A stretch of DNA of 64,000 nt from Nitrospirota bacterium (GCA_021811105.1 JAJZPM010000003.1:124001-188000); one strand, 5' to 3'. Positions 18,535-27,983 are shown, counted from the stretch's first letter. Program-made: numbers and translations. The notes: a model not told the origin generated them from the sequence alone.

Positions 18535-21060
18535 ATGCAGAAGTTCATCAGGATAAAGGGCGCGCGGGAGCACAACCTCAAGAACATCGACCTTTCGATA
18601 CCGCGGCAGGCGATCACCGTAATCACGGGCCCTTCGGGGTCGGGAAAATCGTCGCTTGCAATCGACACGATATACGCGGAAGGGCAGCGAAGATACGTCG
18701 AGAGTCTTTCCGCCTATTCGCGCCAGTTCCTGGAACAACTCCGGAAGCCCGAAGTCGATTATATAGAGGGGCTTTCACCTTCGATCGCGATCGACCAGAA
18801 GACAGTAAGCAGGAGCCCCCGTTCGACCCTCGGCACGATCACCGAGATCTATGATTACCTCCGGGTGCTCTACACGAGGCTAGGGAAGGCCTTCTGCTAC
18901 AATTGCGGGTCCGAGATTGCCACCCGGGACCCGGGAAGCATCATACAGGCGATCCTGTCCCTGCGGGAGGGCACCAAGATCCAGATCCTCGCGCCGATAG
19001 TAAAGGACCGAAAGGGTAATTACCGGAAGGAACTCCAGGAGATGCGAAACGAGGGGTTCGTCAGGGCAAGGATAGATAACGTCATGTTGGACCTTACCGA
19101 GGACATCATCCTCGAAAAGAAGAAGCGCCACACGATAGAAATCGTCATCGACAGGCTTATCATCAAGGGGGACATCGAACGGCAGTTGAGGGAGGCGGTC
19201 GACATCGCCTTTAAGTATTCCGACACGGTGGTGGCGAACCTGCTCAAGGAAAACAAGGACATTCTTTTCTCGCGGGCGGCCGCGTGCCCAAACTGCGGGA
19301 TCAGCTATCCCGAGATCGTGCCGAGGTTCTTCTCCTTCAATAGTAAGGCAGGCGCCTGCCCGGCATGCAACGGTCTCGGGTTCGAGCACATCTCCGAAGA
19401 TTCCTTTGAAATCGACGTCCGCCGCTACTGCCGCACTTGTAAGGGCTTCAGGCTAAGGCGCGAGGCCCTGGGCGTAAAGTTCCAGGGGATGCATATCGGC
19501 GAGTTCAGCAGAATGCCGGTGAGCAAGACGCTCTCCTTTCTCGACAGGCTGAAATTGTCCGAGCGAGAAAGTGTAATCGCGTCCCGCGTCCTGAAAGAGG
19601 TACGGGACAGGCTCTCCTTCCTCGAAAAGGTGGGGCTCGGCTACCTCACGCTCGACAGGCCGTCGATTACCCTCTCCGGAGGGGAGGCGCAGAGGATACG
19701 GCTCGCAACGCAGATGGGCTCGTCGCTGACCGGCGTCCTCTATGTCCTCGACGAGCCGAGCATCGGCCTTCACCCGAGAGACTGCACAAAACTTCTCGGC
19801 TCTCTCTCAGCGATACGGGACGACGACAATACGATCATCGTCGTCGAACATGACGAGGAGACGATAAGATGGGCAGACCACATCGTGGACATGGGCCCGG
19901 GCGCAGGAGTGAGGGGAGGATGGGTCGTCGCGGAAGGCACTCCCGCGGAGATAGAGGCGAACGAGAAATCCCCCACGGGACTCTACCTGAGCGGCTCGCT
20001 GGCCATAGAGACCCCTTCGCGGCGGAGAAGACCGAAGGACCTTTTGTCCATCAGGGGCGCCTCGGAGCATAACCTAAAAAATATTGACGTCGAAATCCCC
20101 CTCAAACTTTTCGTCTGTGTCACCGGGGTATCCGGCTCCGGCAAGAGCAGCCTGGTCTTCGATATCCTCTATCGTGCTGCGGAGAAGAAATTGTCGTCGG
20201 CGGTGGACCTTTTACCCCCCGGGAGGCATAAGGAAATAAGCGGTCTTGAACTGCTGAACAGGGTAATAAGCGTGGACCAGGCGCCTATCGGCAGGACCCC
20301 GAGGTCGAACCCTGCAACGTATACAGGATTTTTCTCTCTGATCAGGGACCTTTTTGCGATGCTTCCCGAATCGCGGGTTAGAGGGTATACCACATCGAGG
20401 TTCAGTTTCAATGTCTCCGGAGGCAGATGCGAGGCCTGCAGGGGGAATGGGCTGATCAAGGTCGAGATGCACTTTCTGCCCGACGTCTATGTGGTCTGCG
20501 ACAAGTGCAAAGGCCGGAGGTATAACAGCGAGACGCTCGACATCAGGTACAAGGAAAAGAGCATTGCCGACGTCCTCGACATGACGGTATCCGAGGCCCA
20601 TCAGTTCTTCGAAAACATTCCTCAGATCAAGCGCCGCCTTGAAGTGCTCGAAGAGATAGGTCTCGGATACCTGCAGCTGGGGCAGGCTGCGACGACGCTG
20701 TCTGGAGGAGAGGCACAGAGGATCAGACTCTCGCGCGAACTCGGGAAAAAATCTACGGGGGGGACGCTCTATCTCTTCGACGAGCCGACGACAGGGCTGC
20801 ATTTCGTAGATATCCAGAAACTGCTGGATGTCCTGAACATGCTCGTAGACCAGGGGAATACGGTCGTGGTGATCGAACACAACCTGGATGTCGTAAAATC
20901 GGCCGACTATGTGATCGACCTCGGACCCGAAGGCGGCGAAGAAGGAGGACAGGTCGTCGCCGCGGGGACTCCCGAAGAAGTCGCTGAAAACCCGGCTTCC
21001 TACACCGGCATCTTCCTGAAAGAGAAACTTACCGGGCGGAGTACGGGGGTGGCGGCATGA
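18535..21060 (+). CDS. uvrA: Excinuclease ABC subunit A, form lacking the insertion domain
   Basis: 841 residues, against about 940 in most UvrA. DNA damage recognition ATPase of nucleotide excision repair. Walker A motifs GPSGSGKSS and GVSGSGKSS, two [11 protein letters not shown] signatures, UvrB-binding domain (about 120-240) and both zinc modules are present. Between ACPACNGLG and [14 protein letters not shown] only about 20 residues remain, where E. coli has about 115: the insertion domain is gone. ATG 18535 is chosen because [14 protein letters not shown] is the standard start and AAAAGG precedes it. Ends in a 4-base overlap with apbE. Confidence 0.93.
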   Translation: MQKFIRIKGAREHNLKNIDLSIPRQAITVITGPSGSGKSSLAIDTIYAEGQRRYVESLSAYSRQFLEQLRKPEVDYIEGLSPSIAIDQKTVSRSPRSTLGTITEIYDYLRVLYTRLGKAFCYNCGSEIATRDPGSIIQAILSLREGTKIQILAPIVKDRKGNYRKELQEMRNEGFVRARIDNVMLDLTEDIILEKKKRHTIEIVIDRLIIKGDIERQLREAVDIAFKYSDTVVANLLKENKDILFSRAAACPNCGISYPEIVPRFFSFNSKAGACPACNGLGFEHISEDSFEIDVRRYCRTCKGFRLRREALGVKFQGMHIGEFSRMPVSKTLSFLDRLKLSERESVIASRVLKEVRDRLSFLEKVGLGYLTLDRPSITLSGGEAQRIRLATQMGSSLTGVLYVLDEPSIGLHPRDCTKLLGSLSAIRDDDNTIIVVEHDEETIRWADHIVDMGPGAGVRGGWVVAEGTPAEIEANEKSPTGLYLSGSLAIETPSRRRRPKDLLSIRGASEHNLKNIDVEIPLKLFVCVTGVSGSGKSSLVFDILYRAAEKKLSSAVDLLPPGRHKEISGLELLNRVISVDQAPIGRTPRSNPATYTGFFSLIRDLFAMLPESRVRGYTTSRFSFNVSGGRCEACRGNGLIKVEMHFLPDVYVVCDKCKGRRYNSETLDIRYKEKSIADVLDMTVSEAHQFFENIPQIKRRLEVLEEIGLGYLQLGQAATTLSGGEAQRIRLSRELGKKSTGGTLYLFDEPTTGLHFVDIQKLLDVLNMLVDQGNTVVVIEHNLDVVKSADYVIDLGPEGGEEGGQVVAAGTPEEVAENPASYTGIFLKEKLTGRSTGVAA

Positions 21061-22115
21061 AGGAAACACGTCCCGCAGAACAGCGGGCGGAAGAAACGAT
21101 GAAGAAGTCTTGCGGTGGGCAGGCAATACTCCTTGCGGTGCTGCTCCTCTTCGCCGTCTCGTGCAGCAAGAGCCCCGGGGTCTACCGGAAGACGAAGCCC
21201 CTCATGGACACGCTCGTGACCATTACGGTCGTAGCCAGTTCAGACAAGGAGGCTGATGCGGCCATAGAAAAAGCATTTTCGGTCATCGAACGGTTCGGCG
21301 ACAAGATCGATTTTTTCAAAGAGACAAGCGAGCTTGCGGCGATCAACAGGAATGCCGGAGTGAGTCCTGTGAAAGTGTCTCCCGAGACGCTGGGGGTAAT
21401 AGAAAGGGCAATCTATATCTCCGGGATATCCGATGGCGCCTTCGACGCTACAATAGGGCCTGAAATAAAGATGTGGGATTTTTATAAGAAAATCAGACCC
21501 TCTGATGACGCGATCAGACATAATCTTTCTCTCGTCAATTACAGGAATATAATCGTCAACCGTGACAAGTCGACAGTGTTCCTTAGAAAAAAGGGCATGC
21601 TGATGGACCTCGGAGGCATAGCAAAAGGATACGCGGCCGACCTTGCACTGGCAAATCTCCGGCAGTCCGGCATCGGCGCCGGGATAGTCGCGGCGGCCGG
21701 AGATATAAGGGCATTCGGGTTGAAACCGGACGGGACCCCGTGGAATGTCGGGATCAAAAACCCCAGGCAAAAAAGCGATGCCGACGATCTGATGGCCACG
21801 GCCAGGCTCAGCAATAAGGCCGTCTCGACATCAGGGGATTACGAAAGGTATTTCATAGAGGACGGCAGGAGATACCATCACATCCTGGACCCGAAGACCG
21901 GATATCCTGCCGGCCAGTGCAGGAGTGTTACTGTCATCAGCGACGACGGGATTTTTGCGGACGGGTTTACTACGGCGGTCTTCGTATTGGGACCGGAGAA
22001 GGGGATGAAGCTTGTGAGGGATTCAGGAGTGGACGCGGTGATCGTCGACAAAGACGGTACCATCCACACAACACTGGGGATAAAAAAAATGGTGACGTTT
22101 GAAGACGGTCATTAG
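21057..22115 (+). CDS. apbE: FAD:protein FMN transferase, ApbE family, lipoprotein
   Basis: 352 residues from 21057; the Met at 21099 is an equally likely start. Lipoprotein signal with VSCSKS, then the ApbE fold with [19 protein letters not shown] and [13 protein letters not shown], which bind FAD and magnesium. The family attaches FMN to threonines of extracytoplasmic flavoproteins. The next two genes (NusG-domain-II, Gx transporter) often accompany ApbE in extracytoplasmic flavin/electron-transfer loci; no flavinylated target is in the window. Confidence 0.92.
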   Translation: MKETRPAEQRAEETMKKSCGGQAILLAVLLLFAVSCSKSPGVYRKTKPLMDTLVTITVVASSDKEADAAIEKAFSVIERFGDKIDFFKETSELAAINRNAGVSPVKVSPETLGVIERAIYISGISDGAFDATIGPEIKMWDFYKKIRPSDDAIRHNLSLVNYRNIIVNRDKSTVFLRKKGMLMDLGGIAKGYAADLALANLRQSGIGAGIVAAAGDIRAFGLKPDGTPWNVGIKNPRQKSDADDLMATARLSNKAVSTSGDYERYFIEDGRRYHHILDPKTGYPAGQCRSVTVISDDGIFADGFTTAVFVLGPEKGMKLVRDSGVDAVIVDKDGTIHTTLGIKKMVTFEDGH

Positions 22116-22485
22116 GAATACCACTATAGCAGACAAACTGCTTTTCCTGATCCTGATAACGGCGTCCGTCGCCGGGATATTCTTCTCACGTGAGGCAATG
22201 CCCCAGGGCCCCGATATTGTGATCACGGTAGACGGGAAACCTCTGTACACCCTGCCCCGCGACAAGGACAGGCTTGTGTCCATACCCGGCCCTTTCGGAG
22301 ATACGGTGGTGGAGATCAAAGACGGGAAGGTGCGGGTCAAAGAGGCCCACTGTCCGAACAGGCTATGCGAAAAACAGGGATGGATCTCCAGGGGTGCGAT
22401 CGTCTGCCTGCCGAACCACATCGTCATAACGGTAGGCGGTAAGGCCGGCGATCTTCCAAGGGGCATTGATGCAGTTACAGGATAA
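22099..22485 (+). CDS. NusG domain II-containing membrane-anchored protein
   Basis: 128 residues, start TTG 22099 within the 3' end of apbE. One N-terminal span (about 12-30), then a small beta domain with CPNRLCEKQGWISRGAIVCLPN. These three Cys and the GAIVCLPN strand are typical of NusG domain II proteins that sit outside the membrane next to Gx transporter genes. It is not the transcription factor NusG. Role unknown, perhaps metal or flavin handling. Confidence 0.85.
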   Translation: MKTVIRNTTIADKLLFLILITASVAGIFFSREAMPQGPDIVITVDGKPLYTLPRDKDRLVSIPGPFGDTVVEIKDGKVRVKEAHCPNRLCEKQGWISRGAIVCLPNHIVITVGGKAGDLPRGIDAVTG

Positions 22486-23002
22486 ATACCGCATCGCGGT
22501 GCTCTCGGCATATGCCCTTTCACTGCATGCCTTCGAAAGCCTGCTTCCGACGCCCATTCCCTGGCTGAGGCTGGGACTCGCTAACATCATCACCCTCGTC
22601 GCCCTCGTCCTCTACGGCTTCAGGACCGCAATGACGGTCACGCTGATCCGCGTCATCCTCGGGTCGATTTTTATGGGGACCTTCCTAGGCCCTTCCTTCA
22701 TGCTCAGTTTCAGCGGCGGCGTGGCGAGCACCGCTGCCATGGGACTGGCCTATCTCACCTTCGGAAATATCTTCGGTCCGGTAGGGCTGAGTCTCATCGG
22801 CGCATTCTTCCACAATGTCGCGCAGCTCACCCTCGCCTATTTCCTGTTCATCCAGAGAGTCGAGGCGGTCCTTTTCATCACCCCCGTTATTATCCTCATC
22901 GGCACGCTGACCGGCGTCGCAAACGGTGCGGTCTCAGGCCTTCTTATCAAAAAAATATTGCAAAAAAACGGGGAAAATATTCAAAATGATAAAGCGGATT
23001 AG
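22469..23002 (+). CDS. Gx transporter family protein
   Basis: 177 residues, about five hydrophobic spans with ALSLHAFESLLPTPIPWLRLGLANIITLVALVLYG at the start. This family was long labelled heptaprenyl diphosphate synthase component I but is a membrane transporter-like (ECF S-like) protein. ATG at 22469 overlaps the NusG-II gene by 17 bases, so apbE, this gene and the one between are one transcription unit. Confidence 0.82.
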   Translation: MQLQDKYRIAVLSAYALSLHAFESLLPTPIPWLRLGLANIITLVALVLYGFRTAMTVTLIRVILGSIFMGTFLGPSFMLSFSGGVASTAAMGLAYLTFGNIFGPVGLSLIGAFFHNVAQLTLAYFLFIQRVEAVLFITPVIILIGTLTGVANGAVSGLLIKKILQKNGENIQNDKAD

Positions 23003-23014
23003 AGGTGCTGGACA

Positions 23015-23197
23015 ATGAAGATACGATGTCCCGTCTGCAGGGAATGGACCACGTGGGAGGAGAACCCCTATAAGCCCTTCTGCTCTAAGAGGTGCAAACT
23101 CATCGACCTGGGGGCCTGGGCGTCGGAGGAATACAGGGTCCCGGGCAAGAAAGAAGAGGAGGAAGACGAAACAAGGAATGAAGACCATGAGCAATAG
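23015..23197 (+). CDS. yacG: DNA gyrase inhibitor YacG-like zinc protein
   Basis: 60 residues. Zinc site CPVC (5-8) and CSKRC, then [17 protein letters not shown], the YacG signature; an acidic tail follows. In E. coli YacG binds GyrB. GGTGCTGGACA precedes the ATG. It lies between the Gx transporter gene and dapB, 12 bases from each. Confidence 0.88.
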   Translation: MKIRCPVCREWTTWEENPYKPFCSKRCKLIDLGAWASEEYRVPGKKEEEEDETRNEDHEQ

Positions 23198-23209
23198 GAG
23201 GATGAGCGT

Positions 23210-24013
23210 ATGATAAGAATCGGTGTGGCAGGAGCGGCCGGAAAGATGGGCGGAAGGATCACGGCCCTTTCGAAAGAGTATGAGGGACTGCGATTGGCGG
23301 CCGCGTTCGAAAGGGCGGGGCACAAGGACATCGGCAGGGACATCGGGCAGGTCGCCGGCATCGGGGAGACCGGCGTTATTCTTTCGGACGGTATATCCGG
23401 GATCATCGATTCTGTGGATCTGATTATAGACTTCACTTCGGTGGAGTCGACGAAAGAAAACCTGAAGATGGCCGCGGCAAAGGGCAAGGCGATGGTGATC
23501 GGCACGACCGGCTTCAGCAATGAAGACATGAAGGAGATTACGCCGCTTACAAAGAGGATTCCCTGTGTTATGGCCTCGAACATGAGCCTCGGGGTCAACC
23601 TGCTCCTGAAGGTGCTTCAGGACGTGGCGCATGCGTTGGGCGACGACTATGACATCGAGATCGTCGAGGCCCACCACCGGCTGAAGAAGGACGCGCCGAG
23701 CGGCACCGCCCTGAAGATGGCGCAGGTGATCGCGGATGCTGTGAACAGAGACCTGGACAAAGTCGCCGTCTATGCAAGAAAGGGGATCATCGGGCAGAGG
23801 ACAAAAAAAGAGATAGGCATCCAGACTGTCCGTGCAGGCGATATCGTCGGAGAACATACCGTCCTCTTCGGCGGCCTCGGCGAGAGGATCGAGATCACCC
23901 ACAAGGCGTCGAGCAGGGACACCTTTGCCCGGGGCGCCCTGAGGGCGGCTCTCTGGCTGTCGGGCAAACCCGCCGGGCTATATGATATGCAGTACGTGCT
24001 CGGCCTTAAGTAA
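23210..24013 (+). CDS. dapB: 4-hydroxy-tetrahydrodipicolinate reductase
   Basis: 267 residues. NAD(P)H-dependent step in lysine and diaminopimelate synthesis. GVAGAAGKMGGRI binds the nucleotide (residues 4-16); catalytic region is EAHHRLKKDAPSGTA. C-terminal SSRDTFARGALRAALWL is complete. Good GGAGGATGAGCGT ribosome site before the ATG. Confidence 0.95.
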   Translation: MIRIGVAGAAGKMGGRITALSKEYEGLRLAAAFERAGHKDIGRDIGQVAGIGETGVILSDGISGIIDSVDLIIDFTSVESTKENLKMAAAKGKAMVIGTTGFSNEDMKEITPLTKRIPCVMASNMSLGVNLLLKVLQDVAHALGDDYDIEIVEAHHRLKKDAPSGTALKMAQVIADAVNRDLDKVAVYARKGIIGQRTKKEIGIQTVRAGDIVGEHTVLFGGLGERIEITHKASSRDTFARGALRAALWLSGKPAGLYDMQYVLGLK

Positions 24014-24055
24014 AGAGCTTTTCGTGACTGCCCGGCAAGTGGGGACCAGGAGACA

Positions 24056-24142
24056 TAGTCGCCACTGAGGCACAGAGTCAACAGAGAAAAGCGCATATTC
24101 CCTTAGGCTTTCTCCGCGTCTCTGTGTCTCCGTGGTTCACTG
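24056..24142. repeat. Inverted repeat of the CACAGAG/CTCTGTG type between dapB and rubredoxin
   Basis: Left arm CCACTGAGGCACAGAG...GAGAAAAGC and right arm GCTTTCTCCGCGTCTCTGTGTCTCCGTGG are imperfect inverse copies of about 30 bases. It lies between two convergent genes and may act as a terminator for both. Similar CACAGAG-rich palindromes are spread through many GC-rich genomes (recollection, not searched). Confidence 0.6.
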
Positions 24143-24153
24143 CTTCTGTAGGA

Positions 24154-24312
24154 TTATTCTTTTTCGAACTGGTCCTTTGATGCCCCGCAGACAGGGCAGA
24201 CCCAGTCGTCCGGGATCTTCTCGAAAGGCGTTCCGGGCGCTACTCCTCCGTCCGGATCTCCCACTTCAGGATCGTAAATATAACCGCAGACCACACATTT
24301 CCATTTTTCCAT
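24154..24312 (-). CDS. Rubredoxin
   Basis: 52 residues, too short to stand out in an ORF scan. Iron ligands are CVVC (6-9) and CPVC (39-42), and the middle part [30 protein letters not shown] is standard. One-iron electron carrier of anaerobic metabolism and oxygen/peroxide defence. AAGGGG lies before the ATG at 24312. It is the last host gene before the element. Confidence 0.96.
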   Translation of the reverse strand: MEKWKCVVCGYIYDPEVGDPDGGVAPGTPFEKIPDDWVCPVCGASKDQFEKE

Positions 24313-24461
24313 GACAGACCCCTTCCCGATATATTTAATCCTATAAAAAAATTTTAGCCGATCACTGAGGCGATTACAAGATAATATGCAGATTCCCGCA
24401 CCAGGAGGCTGTGCAGTAGAATCGGATATTTATCATGTACTGATTGCTATTGTACAGAAGT
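24313..24461. other. Host sequence upstream of rubredoxin, before attL
   Basis: 149 bases with AT-rich stretches. It should contain the rubredoxin promoter, but no clear -35/-10 pair was found. No gene. Confidence 0.4.
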
Positions 24462-24492
24462 GAATGGCGGAGAGAGTGGGAGTCGAACCCAC
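24462..24492 (-). repeat. attL: 31-bp copy of the tRNA-Ser 3' end
   Basis: Identical to 46382-46412 and covering the T-arm, acceptor and CCA end of tRNA-Ser. The rest of a tRNA is absent here, so this is not a tRNA gene but the recombination scar. Confidence 0.92.
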
Positions 24493-24527
24493 CCTCGACC
24501 GCATAAATACGCCATTTGTAGGGGTCA

Positions 24528-24548
24528 CACTCTCGGTTCACTCTCGGT
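24528..24548 (+). promoter_or_regulatory. Left integrase arm-type site, tandem CACTCTCGGT
   Basis: Two CACTCTCGGT decamers one base apart, 36 bases inside attL and overlapping the integrase stop codon. The same 21 bases recur 47 bases inside attR (46315-46335). Paired decamers at both ends are what tyrosine integrases bind with their N-terminal domain. Confidence 0.7.
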
Positions 24549-25713
24549 CGTCATTTGCGGCCTTCAGCTCGACGACCTTCTTTTTCTTTTCCTCAATCTG
24601 CCGGAAGGCGTCCACGACCCGCAGTTTAGCATAGCGCCGGGTCATCTCGCTTTTGGCATGGCCGAACCATTCCCGGAGGACATTTTCCGGGACACCTTCG
24701 TTTATCCGCTGGGTGCCGAAAGAATGCTTCGTGGCCTCGTAGAGCTCGACTGCGATGCCCAGCGTCCTGCAGGCCTCGTTGTATATCTTACTAAGGTAGT
24801 TATGGCTGTAGTGGCGTCTGACGGCCTTACCATGAGTGAAAACAAAGTCCTCGGGGAACCGGCGCTGTGGCAGTGCCTTCAACGTCGCATCGAAGAGGAG
24901 ATTATGCCGGACCCTCTTGTTCTTCGTCTGCTCCCTGAGGACTTCGCCGGACCATGTGCGCCGAATCGTCACGGTGTCGCCTTCTATGTCTCGCCACTTC
25001 AGCGCCCTCGCCTCTGAAGGCCGGACGCCCTGGTTAAACAGGAAGGTGAATATCGGCCTGTGCTCTGCCGGTATCTGGTCGAGTATCCTGGCCTGTGTGT
25101 CCCGGCTGATAGGCGTCGGTTCATACTCCGGGACCTCAATCTTTTTGGTCTTCGGGACATCCTCAATCACACCGTCTTCCTTCAGGGTCTTGAAGAAATT
25201 GATAAGGGCGTCCGTGATGTTCTTCTGATACTTCGCCGACAGCCTGTCCGGAAGCTGTTTGATGAACGCTTTCAAAGAGCGGATTTCCCGGACATCGTCG
25301 TCACCGAAGACCGGCCGGTAATAGTGTTCGATATAGGTCCGCAGTTTCGGGACATATCCCGGAGCAAGATGGCCCTTTTTCATCTCCTCTTCTTTGTCCT
25401 GATACCAAGCGTCTATAAGGCGGGTGAAGGAATAGTCAACCTTGACCTTTGATTTCCATTTGTCCCGGTCAAATTTATGACCGTCCTTTTCCTTCTCGGC
25501 CTGCCGGAGCAAGGCGTATGCGTCGCCGAAAGTCCGGAGTGTCCGCCCCTCAAGGTCCGTGCATCTGAAAATCCTCTCGCCCTCGTAAAAGACTGAAATC
25601 CTGAACCTGTCGGGTTTTGTCAGATGGGTCTTGCAGATAAAACCCTTTGACTTGTCAAACTGGAAAGGTCTTTTGCACTTCGGACATTTTCCCTCGGGCC
25701 TTATCCCTTTCAT
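24538..25713 (-). CDS. int: Tyrosine recombinase/integrase of the element
   Basis: 391 residues. An N-terminal zinc-ribbon-like part (CPKC...FIC, about residues 8-30), an arm/core-binding domain, then the catalytic domain with Arg in GVRPSEARALKW, KHSFGTQR, WFGHAKSEMTRRY (final Tyr as nucleophile). ATG 25713 is used because GGGGG lies 7 bases before it; the frame is open for 85 codons more but that part is Pro/Gly/Arg-rich and unlike integrase. It should catalyse integration at tRNA-Ser. Confidence 0.92.
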   Translation of the reverse strand: MKGIRPEGKCPKCKRPFQFDKSKGFICKTHLTKPDRFRISVFYEGERIFRCTDLEGRTLRTFGDAYALLRQAEKEKDGHKFDRDKWKSKVKVDYSFTRLIDAWYQDKEEEMKKGHLAPGYVPKLRTYIEHYYRPVFGDDDVREIRSLKAFIKQLPDRLSAKYQKNITDALINFFKTLKEDGVIEDVPKTKKIEVPEYEPTPISRDTQARILDQIPAEHRPIFTFLFNQGVRPSEARALKWRDIEGDTVTIRRTWSGEVLREQTKNKRVRHNLLFDATLKALPQRRFPEDFVFTHGKAVRRHYSHNYLSKIYNEACRTLGIAVELYEATKHSFGTQRINEGVPENVLREWFGHAKSEMTRRYAKLRVVDAFRQIEEKKKKVVELKAANDDRE

Positions 25714-26185
25714 CGAAAACCCCCATTCACTGAGATTTTCGATAGGGTACCCACTCCCCGCCGATTCCGTCAAGTCCCCTGCCGGTGTCTCCCTCTCCAC
25801 CCGTTCGGGTGCAAGCCCGCCGGTCCCTCTCTCCCGCCGGGCTGTGAGAATCCCCCCATCCGGGGGCAAGCCCCGGTCTACGACTGCCCCGCAGTCCATC
25901 TGGTATGCGAGCCACTTTTCCCCGCCGATTTCTGCCTGCTGCTCTCCCCTGCTCTCCCTGCGTGTCATCTCGGTTTGTCGAGTGACCCGGTAGTCCGTTT
26001 CTCGGGTGGTGCCGTTACCACCTGGCTACCGGCGACGACAGTTTAGCGGGCTCCCCCCGCCGTCGCACTTTTTGTCACGGGTCTTCGTGCGCTCCCGCTT
26101 TTACTCTCCCGGTTTCGACCGGGAACCCCTTTCTGTTCGTCTCTCTCCTTCCCGCCCATGGGGAAGGTTTACACCCGGTTACTGA
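25714..26185. other. Structured gene-free region upstream of integrase
   Basis: 470 bases with several short hairpins (CCGGTTTCGACCGG; GGTGGT-gccgtt-ACCACC) and purine-rich minus strand. An AGTGGGTACC site (minus strand, 25755-25746) lies 33 bases before the integrase start. Likely the long integrase leader; no protein is convincing. Confidence 0.4.
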
Positions 26186-26659
26186 TTACCGGCCGGGTCC
26201 TGTGCTCGGCCTCGTGACCCTGGGCCTTTCCGACGTTGCTATGTCCCGCTCGTTGCGTTCCCAGTCCTTTATCCTCTGTTCAAGCGCCGCGTCTTCTGCG
26301 GTCTGGTTCGGCGTGGCCGAGTGGGCCTCTCCGGCCCTGGCAAGCTCACGCTGGATAAAATCGACCATATGCGACTTGCCGTTGTTATCGATATAGTCGC
26401 TCACATCAATCGTAAGCCGCTCATACGCCAGATGTATCACGAGGTCGTTCAGGCTGCGAAACGCTCCCTGCCCCTCGTCCCACGCCCTGTAACCAGGGTC
26501 ATATTCTGTGTAAGTCCACGCCTTGCCGGGGTTCACGCCCATCGCAAGGGCATCAGAGTGAGATTTCGGAAACTCGCTCGCACTGTGCACATTGATTTTC
26601 ATTCCCTTTGCCTTGGCCCACTGCTCAATCATTCCGGCTGTCAATTTTGCTTCGTTCAT
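26186..26659 (-). CDS. Island protein of unknown function with conserved basic C-terminal tail
   Basis: 157 residues, soluble, not recognised. GAGGAG six bases before the ATG supports the start. The last 34 residues (AALEQRIKDWERNERDIATS then ERPRVTRPSTGPGR) match the tail of the protein encoded at 27046-27357, while the first parts differ entirely. Its 5' leader (26660-26776) is also similar to the leader of that gene. The shared ends suggest a common partner or export/localisation signal. Confidence 0.7.
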   Translation of the reverse strand: MNEAKLTAGMIEQWAKAKGMKINVHSASEFPKSHSDALAMGVNPGKAWTYTEYDPGYRAWDEGQGAFRSLNDLVIHLAYERLTIDVSDYIDNNGKSHMVDFIQRELARAGEAHSATPNQTAEDAALEQRIKDWERNERDIATSERPRVTRPSTGPGR

Positions 26660-26776
26660 TTCAGTCTCCTCTTCTTTCCGCCGGTCCTCTCCGGCCTCTC
26701 TGGTTTCCGTTAACTTCTTCCACGCTGGTCTCTCGGCCCCGACTGCGTCTCACTGCGTTTCGATGGTATCACCTGC
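26660..26776 (-). repeat. Leader copy 1, similar to 27358-27484
   Basis: Begins AGGTGATA at the stop of the gene before and runs to the ribosome site. Shared blocks include GCAGTGAGAC, GGAAACCAGAG and CCGG-GAG-ACCGGCG. About 70 percent alike by eye to the 27358-27484 leader. Confidence 0.6.
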
Positions 26777-26969
26777 CCCGCTTGGGTATGCCGGCAATCC
26801 GCTCTGCTAGGTCTGGAGCAGCGTAATATTGACGCACAAGCACAGGTTCCCGGTGTCCGTCATCGCCGACTTCACTCTCAAAGACAGCATCCGTAACCAC
26901 AATACCAGCCTTCAAGGCAATCACAAGGCCCTGCAGCTCTACAGATTCAGATTTCCTTTTCTTCGACAT
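26769..26969 (-). CDS. Small hypothetical protein
   Basis: 66 residues from ATG 26969, preceded by a clear AGGAGG. Lys-rich start (MSKKRKSESVELQG), a hydrophobic strand LVIALKAGIVVTDAVF, and a short basic end IPKRGR. No family recognised. Between two genes with duplicated ends, on the same strand, so probably in the same transcript. Confidence 0.6.
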   Translation of the reverse strand: MSKKRKSESVELQGLVIALKAGIVVTDAVFESEVGDDGHREPVLVRQYYAAPDLAERIAGIPKRGR

Positions 26970-27045
26970 GTTTCCTCCTGTCTTCTTCGTTGTTTTCAAT
27001 TCCTGACGGGCTCCCGCACGGGGAACCCGTCGCCCCTCGCCTCTG

Positions 27046-27357
27046 TTACCTGCTCGGCCCTGTGCTGCTCATACGCGTGACCCGCGGCCGTTCCGACGTA
27101 GCCCTGGCCTGTTCGTCACGCTCATAGTCGGCTATCCTCTTTTCAAGGGCTGCCTGTTCCCCTGCCGGGTCCGTCAACTCTCCGGCGATGGCTCGCTGTA
27201 TCGCCTGCTTTTCCGCCTTTTCCCTTTTACAACTTTCCTCTATCACCCCGGAAAGCTCACTTATAATTTTATTTGCTTCTTTGTTGGCTGCTCCAATACA
27301 TTTTCTCAATTCTGGCAATATTAGGTTGTTGATGACATATTCTTCAACACCGTTCAT
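27046..27357 (-). CDS. Island protein of unknown function, shares C-terminal tail with 26186-26659
   Basis: 103 residues. Helical and charged; start supported by GAGGA seven bases before the ATG. The tail AALEKRIADYERDEQARATS plus ERPRVTRMSSTGPSR is a clear copy of the tail of the 157-residue protein, with an unrelated N-terminal part. The leader is shared too. Not recognised. Confidence 0.7.
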   Translation of the reverse strand: MNGVEEYVINNLILPELRKCIGAANKEANKIISELSGVIEESCKREKAEKQAIQRAIAGELTDPAGEQAALEKRIADYERDEQARATSERPRVTRMSSTGPSR

Positions 27358-27484
27358 CTCTATTCCTCACTTTCTCGCCGGTTCTCCCCGGCATGCTCTT
27401 TGGTTTCTGTTCTCCGTCTTCCCTGCCGGAATCTCCCCGGCCCTCGCTGTCTCACTGCCTCGTCTCGGTCTGCTATCACCTCCC
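27358..27484 (-). repeat. Leader copy 2, similar to 26660-26776
   Basis: Begins AGGTGATA at the stop of the upstream frame, then GGCAGTGAGAC, GGCCGGGGAGA, AGAAACCAAAG and GGGGAGAACCGGCG in the same order as the other leader. Confidence 0.6.
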
Positions 27485-27485
27485 T

Positions 27486-27983
27486 TTAGTATAGTTTTCG
27501 TTGCTCTCCCTGATTGTAGGTTTTTGCGGTCCCCGTAGTTTTCCCGCCTCTCTCCGTTGCCTCTCCAGGGCCGCTCTTGCCTCTCCCCTCCGGGGACAAG
27601 CGGGGCATACTCTCCCCCGCCCCTGTGGCCGTTGTGCGCTCCTGCGGGCTCTGGTGAAGTCGTAGGCTCCCTGAAACTCTCCACCACTCCCCGACTTTGT
27701 CGCGCTTGCGCGGTTGTTCGATGCGGGCCGGCTTTGCGGCACGCGGAGAACAACTGTTGAATAAGGCCGTTGCTGTAGTCGTTGGCTGCCCTGGCTCCTG
27801 GCTCCCCAGCTCGCGGCGAGCGCGGCGGCGAAGATACATTGTCGATGTCTTTGACATCGTCGTTTTCGACACTGTCGAAAGTCTCGGCATTGTCTCCCCT
27901 TCTAAGGGGGCCTTTTGTTTTATCTGGTCCATCGTCGTTGTTTCTACATCGTTGGTCTTTAACATCGTCGTTTCCTCTGACAT
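27486..27983 (-). CDS. Low-complexity Thr/Met-rich protein, doubtful
   Basis: 165 residues from ATG 27983 (GAGAGGGAAAGG in front). The first 50 residues are a run of T-T-M / S-T-M units, produced by repeated ACGACGATG-like DNA; the rest is Arg/Gly/Pro-rich without known domain. It fits the operon between RepO-like and the tail-sharing genes, but the frame may be open only because of the repeats. Other overlapping frames look no better. Confidence 0.3.
   Translation of the reverse strand: MSEETTMLKTNDVETTTMDQIKQKAPLEGETMPRLSTVSKTTMSKTSTMYLRRRARRELGSQEPGQPTTTATALFNSCSPRAAKPARIEQPRKRDKVGEWWRVSGSLRLHQSPQERTTATGAGESMPRLSPEGRGKSGPGEATERGGKTTGTAKTYNQGEQRKLY

Noticed and set aside
24462-24548. A second tRNA-Ser gene at the left end
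   Set aside because: Only the T-arm and acceptor end are present; the rest of the sequence cannot fold as a tRNA. It is attL.
27367-27753. 128-codon minus-strand ORF overlapping the low-complexity frame
   Set aside because: Overlaps the conserved leader copy and has no ribosome site; the leader similarity argues against coding.
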